Positions 37,328-46,601 of a DNA stretch of 64,000 nt are shown piece by piece. A program made the position numbers and the translations under genes. The stretch covers positions 310,001-374,000 of the forward strand of contig JAHBZB010000001.1 in assembly GCA_019635635.1 (NCBI GenBank), written 5' to 3'. The notes beneath the pieces are model-generated. The model did no database searches, was not told where the DNA came from, and saw only the letters and a program-made list of their open reading frames with translations. How positions within the stretch are numbered: position 1 is the stretch's first letter; each line of letters starts with the position of its first letter. The DNA is from Xanthobacteraceae bacterium (GTDB lineage: Bacteria > Pseudomonadota > Alphaproteobacteria > Rhizobiales > Xanthobacteraceae).

Positions 37328-39661
37328 ATGCGCATCGCAGTCGTGGGCGGCGGGCCGGCCGGGGTCTATTTTTCGATTCTCGCGGCCAAGGCCTGGCCGA
37401 AGGTCGAGATCGACGTGTTCGAGCGCAACCGCGCCGACGACACCTTTGGCTTCGGCGTCGTGTTTTCCGACGAAACGCTCGACACCTTCGAAAAGGCCGA
37501 CCGCGAAAGTTATCGGGCAATCGCCGATAACTTCGCCTATTGGGACGACATCGAGATTCATTTCAAAGGTAGCCTGCACCGCATCGGCGGCAATGGCTTC
37601 TGCGGTTGCGCGCGCACAACGCTTTTGAAGCTCCTGCACGACCGGGCGCGTGCGCTGGGCGTGAGGCTGCATTTCGAAGCGGAAGTCGATCCTTCGCTCG
37701 CGACGCTCAAGGACTACGACCTGATTATCGCCGCCGACGGCGCGAACAGCCGGATCCGCGAGACGCACGCCAAGCACTTCGGCACCGAGATCGACTACCG
37801 GCCGAACAAATTCGCGTGGATGGGATCGACCCGCTCGTTCGATGCCTTCACGTTTTTCTTCAAGGAAACCGAATACGGCATCTTCATCGCGCATTGCTAT
37901 CAGTACGAACCCGGGCGCTCGACCTGGGTCATGGAAGCGCAGCCGGACACCTTCGAGCACGCGGGATTGGCGAAGCTTTCGGAAGAAGAGTCGGCTCGTT
38001 TTCTGGAGAGGATTTTCGCGAAAGAACTCGCCGGTCACAAGCTCATCACCAACCGCTCGACTTGGCGTAATTTCCCGCGCGTCGCAAACGCGCGCTGGGT
38101 CATGAACAACGTGGTGCTGCTCGGCGACGCCAAGGCGACGGCGCATTTCTCGATCGGCTCGGGCACCAAGCTTGCGATGGAAGACGCGATTGCGCTCTTT
38201 CAGTCGCTCGAAAAATCACGACTCGATGTGAGCGCCGCGCTCCGCCATTTTGAGACCTCGCGCCGCGAAGACGTCGAGAAAACCCAGCACGCCGCCGACG
38301 TCTCGCTGGTCTGGTTCGAGCATGTCGACCGTTTCTGGAACATGGACCCGCGCCAGTTCGCGTTCGGCCTGATGACCCGCTCGAAGGCGATCACGTGGGA
38401 CAATCTTGAACTGCGCGCGCCGGAATTCGTCACAGAGACCGCCGAAATGTTCGCCGAACAGACGCCGGGCGCGGACAAGGAGCATCCGCTGCCGCCGATG
38501 TTTCAGCCGTTCAAGCTGCGGGAGATCGAAATTCCCAATCGCGTGGTGGTGTCGCCGATGTGCCAGTATTCGGCCAAAGACGGCGTGCCGAACGACTGGC
38601 ATCTCGTGCATCTCGGCGGACGCGCGATCGGCGGCGCCGGACTTGTGTTCACCGAAATGACCGACGTTTCGGCGGAGGCGCGCATCTCGCCGGGCTGCGC
38701 CGGCATCTATACCGACGAACAGGAAGCAGCGTGGAAGCGGGTGACCGATTTCATCCACGCGAACTCGGCTTCGAGAATCTGCCTTCAGCTCGGTCATGCG
38801 GGCCGCAAGGGCGCGACGAAGTTGATGTGGGAGGGCATCGACGAGCCGCTCGAATCCGGCGCGTGGCCGATCCTGGCGCCCTCGCCGCTTCCCTATTACC
38901 CGCACAGCGTGGTGCCGCGCGAAATGACACACGCCGACATGGAAAAAGTAACGGCGGAATATGTCGCGGCGGCAAAGCGCGCGGAGCGCGCAGACTTCGA
39001 CATGCTCGAAGTGCACTGCGCGCACGGCTATCTGCTTGCGAGTTTCATCTCGCCGCTCACCAATCATCGCAGCGACGAGTACGGCGGCTCGCTCGAAAAC
39101 CGTCTTCGCTTTCCGCTCGAAGTCTTCCGCGCCGTTCGCGACGCGTGGCCGAAACATAAGCCGATGTCGGTGCGCATTTCCGCGACCGACTGGAAGGATG
39201 GCGGCATCACCGGAGAAGATTCGGTCGAAATCTCGCGCGCCTTCGCGCGCGAAGGCTGCGACCTGATCGACGTCTCGACCGGACAGACGGTTTACGACGC
39301 GGAGCCGGTATTCGGCCGCATGTTCCAGACGCCGTATTCCGATCAGATCCGTAACGAAGCGAAAATCGCAACGATGTGCGTCGGCAATATTACGAGCGCG
39401 GATCAGGTGAACACGATCCTTGCCGCGGGACGCGCGGATTTGGTGGCGCTCGCGCGGCCGCATCTGGTCGATCCCTACTTCACGATGCGCGCGGCAGCCT
39501 GGTACGGCGCGGAAAAAATCGCGTGCCCGCCGCAATATCTCTCCGGCAGGGATCAGGCGTTTCGTACCGCCATGCGCGATCGCGCCGATCTCGCAGAACT
39601 ACGAAGGCGCGTGAAGCCGCGCAGCCATCAGCGCGGAACGCGAAAAGAAGCCGCGGAATAG
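37328..39661 (+). CDS. abmA: 2-aminobenzoyl-CoA monooxygenase/reductase (anthraniloyl-CoA monooxygenase)
   Basis: This 777-residue two-domain flavoenzyme hydroxylates and then reduces 2-aminobenzoyl-CoA, dearomatising it. The N-terminal half (1-~380) is a FAD monooxygenase of the p-hydroxybenzoate hydroxylase type ([34 protein letters not shown]). The C-terminal half (from ~388) is an old-yellow-enzyme reductase ([36 protein letters not shown] and YGGSLENR). This fusion is diagnostic of the Azoarcus evansii-type ACMR. It is divergent from marR-ligase-ridA, and the later beta-oxidation-like steps may use the hydratase at 33834 and the pim enzymes. Confidence 0.93.
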   Translation: MRIAVVGGGPAGVYFSILAAKAWPKVEIDVFERNRADDTFGFGVVFSDETLDTFEKADRESYRAIADNFAYWDDIEIHFKGSLHRIGGNGFCGCARTTLLKLLHDRARALGVRLHFEAEVDPSLATLKDYDLIIAADGANSRIRETHAKHFGTEIDYRPNKFAWMGSTRSFDAFTFFFKETEYGIFIAHCYQYEPGRSTWVMEAQPDTFEHAGLAKLSEEESARFLERIFAKELAGHKLITNRSTWRNFPRVANARWVMNNVVLLGDAKATAHFSIGSGTKLAMEDAIALFQSLEKSRLDVSAALRHFETSRREDVEKTQHAADVSLVWFEHVDRFWNMDPRQFAFGLMTRSKAITWDNLELRAPEFVTETAEMFAEQTPGADKEHPLPPMFQPFKLREIEIPNRVVVSPMCQYSAKDGVPNDWHLVHLGGRAIGGAGLVFTEMTDVSAEARISPGCAGIYTDEQEAAWKRVTDFIHANSASRICLQLGHAGRKGATKLMWEGIDEPLESGAWPILAPSPLPYYPHSVVPREMTHADMEKVTAEYVAAAKRAERADFDMLEVHCAHGYLLASFISPLTNHRSDEYGGSLENRLRFPLEVFRAVRDAWPKHKPMSVRISATDWKDGGITGEDSVEISRAFAREGCDLIDVSTGQTVYDAEPVFGRMFQTPYSDQIRNEAKIATMCVGNITSADQVNTILAAGRADLVALARPHLVDPYFTMRAAAWYGAEKIACPPQYLSGRDQAFRTAMRDRADLAELRRRVKPRSHQRGTRKEAAE

Positions 39662-39961
39662 CGTTCGTAAACGGCGCGGCGGCAATTTCTTCCGCACAGC
39701 GGACTTATTGTTGCGGCGCATCATGCCGCCGATTCATGCTGCGAAGATTTCATGCATCAAGAGGCCTTCGCAGTCGCCGCAAAGCTATTGACGAATGCTT
39801 CGCAAGTGCCTGAAAGTCTTACGTGATGGCTCTTTGAAGCCAGCGTGCGAACCGATCTTTTTGAATGTGCTGGCGAGTTGGCGTCGAACGATCAAAAGAA
39901 CAAGAAACAAGAACGCGGCGCATCAAATCGGTCGCAAAATTCCGTAGGGAGGAAAACCACG
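39662..39961 (+). promoter_or_regulatory. Intergenic leader region of the third transporter operon
   Basis: No gene is seen in these 300 bp. A TTGACG at 39788-39793 is a possible -35 box but no good -10 follows. TTCATGC occurs twice (near 39733 and 39750) on the plus strand. A strong Shine-Dalgarno TAGGGAGGAAAA precedes the 39962 start. The region is purine-rich and A-rich near the gene. Confidence 0.35.
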
Positions 39962-41233
39962 ATGAAATGGCAAATGCCTAAGAAGCTGTTCGGGCTCGCC
40001 GCCGCCGGTCTCGTTGCCGGTGCCGGTTACCTGGCGCTTCCGCAGAAGTCGGAAGCGCAGAGCGGCACTATCCGTATCGCTTACGTCGATCCGCTGTCGG
40101 GTCCGATGGCCGGCATCGGCGACGCCGGTCTCAAGAACTTCCAGTACATTCTGGAAGAGATCAACAACAAGGGCGGCGCAAACGGCAAGAAGCTCGAAAT
40201 CGTTCCGTTCGACAACAAGCTGAACGCCCAGGAAACCATCGTGCAGGTGCAGAAGGCCATCGACGACGGCATCCGCATCATCACGCAGGGCAACGGTACC
40301 GCGTTCGCGATCGCGATCTCGGAGTTCGTTACCAAGTACAACGAACGTAACCCCGGCAAGGAAGTCATCTATCTCAACTACGCCGCGGTCGATCCGATCC
40401 TGACCAATGCGAAGTGCAGCTACTGGCACTTCCGCTGGGACGCAAACACAGAGCAGAAGATGGCGGCGATCACCGCCTTCCTGAAAGACCGCAAAGACGT
40501 GAAGAAGATGTACCTGATCAATCAGGACTACGCCTTCGGTCAGGGCGTTCGCGATCTCGCGCTCAAGATGCTCAAAGAGCGCCGCCCCGACATCGAAGTC
40601 GTCGGCAACGAACTGCACCCGCTCGCCAAGATCACCGACTTCGCGCCCTATATCGCGAAGATCAAGGCTTCGGGCGCGGACAGCATCATCACCGGCAACT
40701 GGGGTTCGGACATCGCGCTCCTGATCAAGGCCGCGGCCGACGCCGGTCTCCAGGTGAACTTCTTCACCTTCTATGCCGGCGGCACCGGCGGCCCGACCGC
40801 GATCAAGCAGGCCAACCTCGCAAACCGCGTTTATGCGGTCGGCGAAGGTTTTGCGAACATCGACCACAAGGCTTCGCAGGACTTCGAAAAGGGTCTGCGC
40901 GCGAAATATAAGGTCGGTCTGTTCTATCCGCGCGGCGTCAACCAGATGCGGATGCTCGCGGAAGCGATCAACAAGACGAAGTCGGAAGATCCGAAGAAGA
41001 TCGCTGCCGCACTCGAAGGCATGAAGTTCGAGGTGTTCAACGGCGGTCAGGGCGAAATGCGCGCCTCCGACCACCAGTTCATGCAGCCGATGTACATGGC
41101 GAGCTTCGGCCCGCTGAAGGCTGGTCTGCCGTTCGACGAAGAGAACACCGGCTGGGGCTGGAGCGTCGCGGGCAAGGTCGATCCGAAGGACACCAACGTC
41201 CCGACCACCTGCAAAATGAACCGGCCGTCCTAA
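39962..41233 (+). CDS. Periplasmic substrate-binding protein of branched-chain-type ABC transporter
   Basis: This 423-residue type I periplasmic binding protein has a Sec-type signal (KKLFGLAAAGLVAGAGYLALP, cleavage probably at KSEAQ-S), in contrast to the Tat signals of the other two in this window. The mature part begins GTIRIAYVDPLSGPMAG. The ATG at 39962 is well placed after AGGGAGGA. It starts the 40-45 kb transporter operon, next to the 2-aminobenzoate genes, so anthranilate or another aromatic acid is a reasonable ligand guess (inference). Confidence 0.92.
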   Translation: MKWQMPKKLFGLAAAGLVAGAGYLALPQKSEAQSGTIRIAYVDPLSGPMAGIGDAGLKNFQYILEEINNKGGANGKKLEIVPFDNKLNAQETIVQVQKAIDDGIRIITQGNGTAFAIAISEFVTKYNERNPGKEVIYLNYAAVDPILTNAKCSYWHFRWDANTEQKMAAITAFLKDRKDVKKMYLINQDYAFGQGVRDLALKMLKERRPDIEVVGNELHPLAKITDFAPYIAKIKASGADSIITGNWGSDIALLIKAAADAGLQVNFFTFYAGGTGGPTAIKQANLANRVYAVGEGFANIDHKASQDFEKGLRAKYKVGLFYPRGVNQMRMLAEAINKTKSEDPKKIAAALEGMKFEVFNGGQGEMRASDHQFMQPMYMASFGPLKAGLPFDEENTGWGWSVAGKVDPKDTNVPTTCKMNRPS

Positions 41234-41248
41234 GCGGCTCGATTCAAG

Positions 41249-41275
41249 CGTCCGGCCGGAACCCCCGGCCGGACG
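41249..41275. terminator. Stem-loop between binding-protein gene and livH (attenuator-like)
   Basis: CGTCCGGCCGG and CCGGCCGGACG form a perfect 11-bp stem with a 5-nt loop, followed by TTCTTTCCT on the plus strand. It is close to a rho-independent terminator but with an interrupted T-run, so partial read-through into livH is likely. Confidence 0.75.
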
Positions 41276-41319
41276 TTCTTTCCTCATTATAAGTATCAAC
41301 CTCGGGCTGGCAGGGAACC

Positions 41320-42267
41320 GTGGCTGAACTCATCATCATCTCGACGCTGAACGGCGTCCTTTACGGCATGCTTCTGTTTCTGATGGCGAGCGGTCTCACG
41401 CTCATCTTCAGTATGATGGGCGTGCTCAACTTCGCGCATGCGAGCTTCTACATGCTCGGCGCGTTTCTCGGATTTCAGATCAGCCAATGGGCCGGATTCA
41501 TTCCGGCGATCATTCTGGCGCCGATCATCGCGGGCGGTCTCGGCGCGCTGATCGAGCGCTACGGCCTCCGTACCGTTCACAAGCACGGTCACGTGGCGGA
41601 GTTGCTCTTCACCTTCGGGCTCGCCTTCATCATCGAGGAAACCATCCAGATGATCTGGGGCAAGCTCGCGGTCGATTATCGCGTGCCGAGCTTCCTCGAT
41701 TTCTCGGCTTTCACGGTCTATGCGACCAACTATCCGGCCTACAAAGCCTTCATGCTTCTGTTCTCGATTGCGATTTTCATCGGGCTGATTTTCCTGCTCA
41801 CGAGGACGCGCGCCGGACTGATCATCCAGGCCTCGCTCACGCATCCGCACATGGTCGGCATGCTCGGCCATAACGTGCCGCGCGTGTTCATGATGGTGTT
41901 CGGCCTCGGCACCGCGCTCGCGGCCATCGCCGGCGCGGTCGCGGGTGCCGCCTTCGTTACCCAGTCGAACATGGCGGCGCTGCTCGGGCCGATCCTGTTC
42001 GTGGTGGTGGTGGTCGGCGGTCTCGGCTCGCTGTGGGGGGCGTTTGTCGCCTCGCTCCTGATCGGGCTGCTGCAGACTTTCGCGATCGCGTCCGACTGGT
42101 CGCTGTCGAAATTTCTGGGCGGATCCTTTACGCCCGAGCGCGGCACTATTCTCTATGACGTATGGACGGTGACGATCGCGCAGATCGGCCCGATCCTGCC
42201 ATATCTCCTGCTCGTGCTCGTGCTGGTGTTCCGGCCGACCGGCCTGTTCGGGACGCGCGACACATGA
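41320..42267 (+). CDS. livH: Branched-chain-type ABC transporter permease (LivH-like)
   Basis: This 315-residue permease starts at GTG 41320 (CAGGGAACC upstream). Features are SMMGVLNFAHASFYMLGAF and VVVVVGGLGSLWGAFVASLLIG. It follows the binding protein behind a stem-loop and overlaps livM by 4 bp. It is an inner-membrane channel half. Confidence 0.92.
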   Translation: MAELIIISTLNGVLYGMLLFLMASGLTLIFSMMGVLNFAHASFYMLGAFLGFQISQWAGFIPAIILAPIIAGGLGALIERYGLRTVHKHGHVAELLFTFGLAFIIEETIQMIWGKLAVDYRVPSFLDFSAFTVYATNYPAYKAFMLLFSIAIFIGLIFLLTRTRAGLIIQASLTHPHMVGMLGHNVPRVFMMVFGLGTALAAIAGAVAGAAFVTQSNMAALLGPILFVVVVVGGLGSLWGAFVASLLIGLLQTFAIASDWSLSKFLGGSFTPERGTILYDVWTVTIAQIGPILPYLLLVLVLVFRPTGLFGTRDT

Positions 42268-43559
42268 GCAACAATACAATGTCCGCTTCTCTCAAGCGCT
42301 ATAGCGTCTGGGTTCTCGCGGCACTCGTGCTGCTGGTGCTGCCGCTTATTTTCTCGTCGGGCGCGTCGCTTACGACCATGTGCCTTGCCGGCATCATGAT
42401 CATCTTCGCGCTCTCTTATAATATGCTGCTCGGCCAGACCGGCATGCTCTCGTTCGGGCACGCGGTCTATTACGGGCTCGCCGCCTTCGTCACCGCGCAT
42501 ACGATGAACTGGCTTGCGAAGAACGGAATCCCGATTCCGCTGCCCCTGGTTCCGATCGCCGGCGGCATTGCGGGGCTGTTCTTCGGCGTGGTGTTCGGCT
42601 CGGTTTCGACCAAGCGCGGCGGCACGGCTTTCGCCATGATCTCGCTCGGTCTTGCCGAACTCGTCTATTCGAGCTCGCTGATCCTGCGCAGTTTCTTCGG
42701 CGGCGAAGAAGGCATCAGCACCGACCGCACCAAGCTTCTGCGCGTGTTCGGCTATAATTTCGGACCGCAGCTTCAGGTCTATTACCTGATCGCGGCATGG
42801 ACGCTGCTTTGCGTCATTCTCATGTACGCGCTGACGCGCACGCCGTTCGGGCGCATGTGCAACGCGGTGCGAGAGAACCCGGAACGGGTCGAATTCGTCG
42901 GCTATAACCCGCAATTCGTCCGCTTCATCGCGTTTTCGCTGGCCGGACTGTTCGCCGGCGTCGCCGGTTCGCTTGCCGCGATCAATATCGAGCTTGCGCA
43001 AGCGAGCTTCGTCGGCGCGGCGCAATCGGGCGCAGTGCTGCTTGCCGCCTATATCGGCGGGGTCGCCTTCTTCGTCGGGCCGATCCTGGGTGCGATCCTC
43101 GTTACGCTCTTGTCGATCAAGCTCTCCGACTTCTCCGAGATCTGGCTGCTTTATTTCGGCATCCTGTTCATCACCATCATCCTGTTTGCGCCTTACGGCC
43201 TCTCGGGATTGCTGATGATGCATGCGCAGTTCTGGCGCGGGCCGATGGGTGCACGCATCTCGCGGCTGCTGAGGCTCGCAGGCGCTTATGTGATCGCGGC
43301 CATCCCCGCGATTATCATGGTCGCGGGCGCGGTGCTGCTGATCGAGATGATCCATCACGTCTCGCAGAAGACCGCCGAAGGCCCGATGATGCACTTCCTT
43401 CGCCGGCCTTATCTCACGATCAACACAGCCTCGGCGTTGCCCTGGATCGGCGCGCTGGTCGCTCTGTTCGCGGGCTTCTTCGCGTTCCGGTTCACCTGGC
43501 AGACCGTTGCAAGCGCATGGCACCGGGCGCTCGCCGACATGCAACGGAGCGGGTCATGA
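42264..43559 (+). CDS. livM: Branched-chain-type ABC transporter permease (LivM-like)
   Basis: This 431-residue permease has LivM features (GQTGMLSFGHAVYYGLAAFV; MCNAVRENPERVEFVGYNP). It is longer than typical (~320-350): the final ~90 residues after the last conserved helix carry two extra hydrophobic segments (AYVIAAIPAIIMVAGAVLLI and WIGALVALFAGFFAF), an extension of unknown role. ATG 42264 overlaps the livH stop. Confidence 0.92.
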   Translation: MSNNTMSASLKRYSVWVLAALVLLVLPLIFSSGASLTTMCLAGIMIIFALSYNMLLGQTGMLSFGHAVYYGLAAFVTAHTMNWLAKNGIPIPLPLVPIAGGIAGLFFGVVFGSVSTKRGGTAFAMISLGLAELVYSSSLILRSFFGGEEGISTDRTKLLRVFGYNFGPQLQVYYLIAAWTLLCVILMYALTRTPFGRMCNAVRENPERVEFVGYNPQFVRFIAFSLAGLFAGVAGSLAAINIELAQASFVGAAQSGAVLLAAYIGGVAFFVGPILGAILVTLLSIKLSDFSEIWLLYFGILFITIILFAPYGLSGLLMMHAQFWRGPMGARISRLLRLAGAYVIAAIPAIIMVAGAVLLIEMIHHVSQKTAEGPMMHFLRRPYLTINTASALPWIGALVALFAGFFAFRFTWQTVASAWHRALADMQRSGS

Positions 43560-44308
43560 ACTCCGCAGTCGAACTCAAAAGCCTGGAAAAACGCTTCGGC
43601 AAGACCGAAATCATCCGCGGCGTCAGCCTCGACGTGAAATCGGGCGAGCGCCACGCGGTGATCGGGCCGAACGGCGCGGGAAAATCGACGCTGTTCAATC
43701 TCATCAGCGGCCGCTTTCTGCCGACCTCCGGCGCGATTCACCTGCACGGCGAAGACATCACCGGCATGCGGCCATTCGAGATCAACCGCCGCGGGCTGTC
43801 GCGCAGCTTCCAGGTCACGAACATCTTCCCGCGCCTCTCGGTGTGGGAAAATATCCGCTGCGCGGTGCTGTGGTCGAAAGGCCATAAGTATTCGTTCTGG
43901 CGCAATATCGACAAGCTCGAGGACGTGCGTGCGCGCACGCAGGAAATTCTCGAGCAGATCAACATGGCGAACCGCGCCGACATTCCCGCGGGCGTGCTGT
44001 CCTACGCCGAACAGCGCGCGCTCGAAATCGGCATCACGATCGCGGGTGGCGCCGACATCATCCTGCTCGACGAGCCCACCGCCGGCATGAGCCGCTCGGA
44101 GACGGAGCACGCGGTCGCCTTGATCCGCAAGGTCAGCGAAGGCCGCACGCTCATCATCATCGAACACGACATGGGCGTCGTGTTCGATCTCGCCGACCGC
44201 ATCTCGGTGCTGGTCTATGGCCAGATCATCGCGACCGACGAGCCGGCGAAGATCAAGTCGAACCAGAAAGTACAAGAAGCCTATCTCGGAGCCGCCGGCC
44301 ATGACTGA
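43556..44308 (+). CDS. livG: Branched-chain-type ABC transporter ATPase (LivG-like)
   Basis: This 250-residue ABC ATPase has Walker A GPNGAGKST, the LivG segment LSRSFQVTNIFPRLSVWENI, a variant signature LSYAEQRALEIGI and Walker B IILLDEPTAGMS. ATG 43556 overlaps the livM stop as ATGA. It pairs with the downstream LivF, whose Walker A is abnormal, so this subunit may carry most of the ATP hydrolysis. Confidence 0.93.
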   Translation: MNSAVELKSLEKRFGKTEIIRGVSLDVKSGERHAVIGPNGAGKSTLFNLISGRFLPTSGAIHLHGEDITGMRPFEINRRGLSRSFQVTNIFPRLSVWENIRCAVLWSKGHKYSFWRNIDKLEDVRARTQEILEQINMANRADIPAGVLSYAEQRALEIGITIAGGADIILLDEPTAGMSRSETEHAVALIRKVSEGRTLIIIEHDMGVVFDLADRISVLVYGQIIATDEPAKIKSNQKVQEAYLGAAGHD

Positions 44309-45008
44309 CGTGATGCTCGAGGTAAAGGACCTGCACGCCTATTACGGCAAGAGCCACATTTTGCAGGGCGTGAACCTGAACGTGAAGAACGGCGAGATCG
44401 TTTCGATCCTCGGCCGCAACGGCGTCGGCCGCTCGACCACGCTGAAAGCGATCATGGGCGACGTGCCGCCGCAGGGTTCGATCAAGTTCAAAGGCAAGGA
44501 AATCGCGGGCCTGAAATCCTATCAGGTGGCCTACTGCGGCCTCGGCTATGTGCCGGAAGACCGCTCGATCTTCCCTTCGCTTACGGTCGAGCAGAATCTC
44601 ATTCTCGGCGAGAAGTCGCGCCGCAAGGATCCGCGCTGGTCGATCGAGGATGTCTATAACCTGTTTCCGATCCTGCGCGAGCGCAAGGATACGGACGCAA
44701 GCGTGCTTTCCGGCGGCGAGCAGCAGATGCTCACCGTCTGCCGCACGCTGATGGGCGATCCCGATCTGATCATGGTGGACGAGCCGACCGAAGGGCTGTC
44801 GCCGCAAATGACCGAGCGGGTCGGCAATCTCTTGCAGAACATCGCCGAACGGAAGATTTCGATTCTGCTGGTCGAGCAGAAACTCACGATCGCGATGCGG
44901 ATTTCCCACCGCGTCTATGTGATGGGCCACGGCCATATCGTGTTCGAGGGAACGCCCGCCGAGCTCGAGAAGAACGATGCGGTGCGGCGCGAGTGGCTCG
45001 AGGTCTGA
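44301..45008 (+). CDS. livF: Branched-chain-type ABC transporter ATPase (LivF-like) with Arg in Walker A
   Basis: This 235-residue ABC ATPase has an intact signature LSGGEQQMLTVCRTLM and Walker B LIMVDEPTEGLSPQ. Its Walker A reads GRNGVGRST, with Arg44 in place of the near-invariant Lys. ATG 44301 overlaps livG by 8 bp. It ends the operon before a strong terminator. Whether it hydrolyses ATP poorly, or whether this is a tolerated lineage feature, cannot be told here. Confidence 0.92.
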   Translation: MTDVMLEVKDLHAYYGKSHILQGVNLNVKNGEIVSILGRNGVGRSTTLKAIMGDVPPQGSIKFKGKEIAGLKSYQVAYCGLGYVPEDRSIFPSLTVEQNLILGEKSRRKDPRWSIEDVYNLFPILRERKDTDASVLSGGEQQMLTVCRTLMGDPDLIMVDEPTEGLSPQMTERVGNLLQNIAERKISILLVEQKLTIAMRISHRVYVMGHGHIVFEGTPAELEKNDAVRREWLEV

Positions 45009-45031
45009 GATCGTCTGATCGGATTTGCGAA

Positions 45032-45059
45032 ACGGCCGGAGCATGCTCCGGCCGTTTTT
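45032..45059. terminator. Rho-independent terminator after livF
   Basis: ACGGCCGGAGC (45032-45042) pairs with GCTCCGGCCGT (45045-45055), followed by TTTT. It lies between two convergent operons and, with AAA before the stem, may act both ways. Confidence 0.88.
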
Positions 45060-45066
45060 CTTTGGC

Positions 45067-45825
45067 CTAGCCCTTCCAGGCCAGAATCCGCTTGTCGGCG
45101 AGCGCCAGCCCGTAATTACTCACGAGGCCGATCACACCGAGCAGGATGATCCCCGCATAGAGATCGTCGGCACGATATTGCCGCGAAGCGTGCAGTACCG
45201 CGGTGCCGAGACCGAGCTCGCCCGTGAGCAATTCGCCGACCACCGCGAGAATGAGCGCAACCGTAAGCGAGAGCCGCATGCCCGCGAGAATATCCGGTAC
45301 CGCGTTCGGCAGTCCGATCTTGAAGATGAAGGCGAGCCGCGACATCTGCAATAACCGCGAAACCTCGACCAGCCTCGGTTCGACATGCGCGAAGCCGTGC
45401 ACGGTCGCGAGCAGCGTCGGCCATACCGAGCCGAATACGACCACGAACAGCACCATCTTCCAGCTCAAACCCACGACCGCGATCGCGACGGGAATGATCG
45501 CGGACGCAGGCAGCGGACGGAGAAATTCGAGCGTCGGCTGCAAGTAAGCCCGCGCCGTCGACGAAACGCCGATCAGGCTGCCGATCGCAATCGCAACGAC
45601 GCTTGCGAGCAGCCAGCCCTGCAACATGCGTTCGATGGTCGCCCAGGTCTGCGGCAGAAGCGCGCCTTCGACGATGCCGCGTTCGAGCGAGCGGAAGGTC
45701 GCGGCCGGCCCGGGCAGGAACACGCGGGAAATCAATTCGTAGCTGGTCACGAGATGCCAGAGCCCGAGCAGGATAAGAATGCCCGCAACGCCGAGCACGA
45801 TGTCGAGCGTGCGCGAACGGATCAT
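45067..45825 (-). CDS. Taurine/nitrate-type ABC transporter permease (second of two)
   Basis: This 252-residue permease of the SsuC/TauC family has about six transmembrane helices and the EAA-type coupling loop around EVSRLLQMSRLAFIFKIGLPNAVPDILAGMRLS. It overlaps the upstream permease gene by 4 bp. Two non-identical permeases in one operon imply a heterodimeric channel; most members of this family use one permease as a homodimer. Last gene of the operon, ending 8 bp before a bidirectional terminator. Confidence 0.9.
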   Translation of the reverse strand: MIRSRTLDIVLGVAGILILLGLWHLVTSYELISRVFLPGPAATFRSLERGIVEGALLPQTWATIERMLQGWLLASVVAIAIGSLIGVSSTARAYLQPTLEFLRPLPASAIIPVAIAVVGLSWKMVLFVVVFGSVWPTLLATVHGFAHVEPRLVEVSRLLQMSRLAFIFKIGLPNAVPDILAGMRLSLTVALILAVVGELLTGELGLGTAVLHASRQYRADDLYAGIILLGVIGLVSNYGLALADKRILAWKG

Positions 45826-46601
45826 GGCGCGGTACTCCCGCCATGCGGCGTGCGATGCGCAAACAGCCGGATCTCGAACAACAGCAGAAAATAATTGATC
45901 GCCCAGCCGAGCACGCCGAGCCAGATCAGATAAGCGAGCATGCGGCCCGGCTGCAATTCTTCCTGCGAACGCATGAGCCCGAGGCCGAGCCCTTGCGGGT
46001 TCGCGGCGATTTCGACCGTGACGGCGACCACGAGCGCGAGTCCTACGGAGAGCCGCAGCGCCGTGAAGAGGCGCGGTGCCGCGGCAGGCAGCATGATCTT
46101 CCAGATGCGCTTCAACGGACCGAAGCCCATCAGGCGCGAGACTTCGATCAGCCGGACGTCAATCTGCCGGAGCGCGTTGTGTGTGAGAATCAGAAACGGC
46201 CAGAAGGTCGCCCAACTCACGACGCTGTATTCCATGCGGTAGCCATAGCCGAACGTGAGCAGCGCCAGAGGAATCAGCGCGACCGACGGGATCGGCCGCA
46301 ACAGTTCGACCACCCAGGCCGCGGTGCGCTCGGCGGTGCGGATCAAACCGATCGCAAAGCCCGCGGCGGTGCCGGCTACCATGCCGATCAGCAGTCCCGC
46401 CGCGGCGGAAACCAGCGTCTGTCCGGTCGCTTTCAGAAGCGAGCCGTCGAACAGCATAGCGAGGCCGTCACGCGCGATCTTGGAGGGCGGTGCCAGGGTG
46501 TCGCTCAGGATCGGATTGAACGCGAACCACAACTCGGCGGCGGCAAGCACCGCCACTGGAAACAGCCAGCCACGCCAGCTTCTTGCGAGTGCGGCGGTCA
46601 T
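45822..46601 (-). CDS. Taurine/nitrate-type ABC transporter permease (first of two)
   Basis: This 259-residue SsuC/TauC-family permease shows about six hydrophobic helices and the coupling segment EVSRLMGFGPLKRIWKIMLPAAAPRLFTALRLS. It overlaps the ATPase gene upstream and the second permease downstream by 4 bp each, so the operon is translationally coupled. It presumably pairs with the second permease. Confidence 0.9.
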   Translation of the reverse strand: MTAALARSWRGWLFPVAVLAAAELWFAFNPILSDTLAPPSKIARDGLAMLFDGSLLKATGQTLVSAAAGLLIGMVAGTAAGFAIGLIRTAERTAAWVVELLRPIPSVALIPLALLTFGYGYRMEYSVVSWATFWPFLILTHNALRQIDVRLIEVSRLMGFGPLKRIWKIMLPAAAPRLFTALRLSVGLALVVAVTVEIAANPQGLGLGLMRSQEELQPGRMLAYLIWLGVLGWAINYFLLLFEIRLFAHRTPHGGSTAP

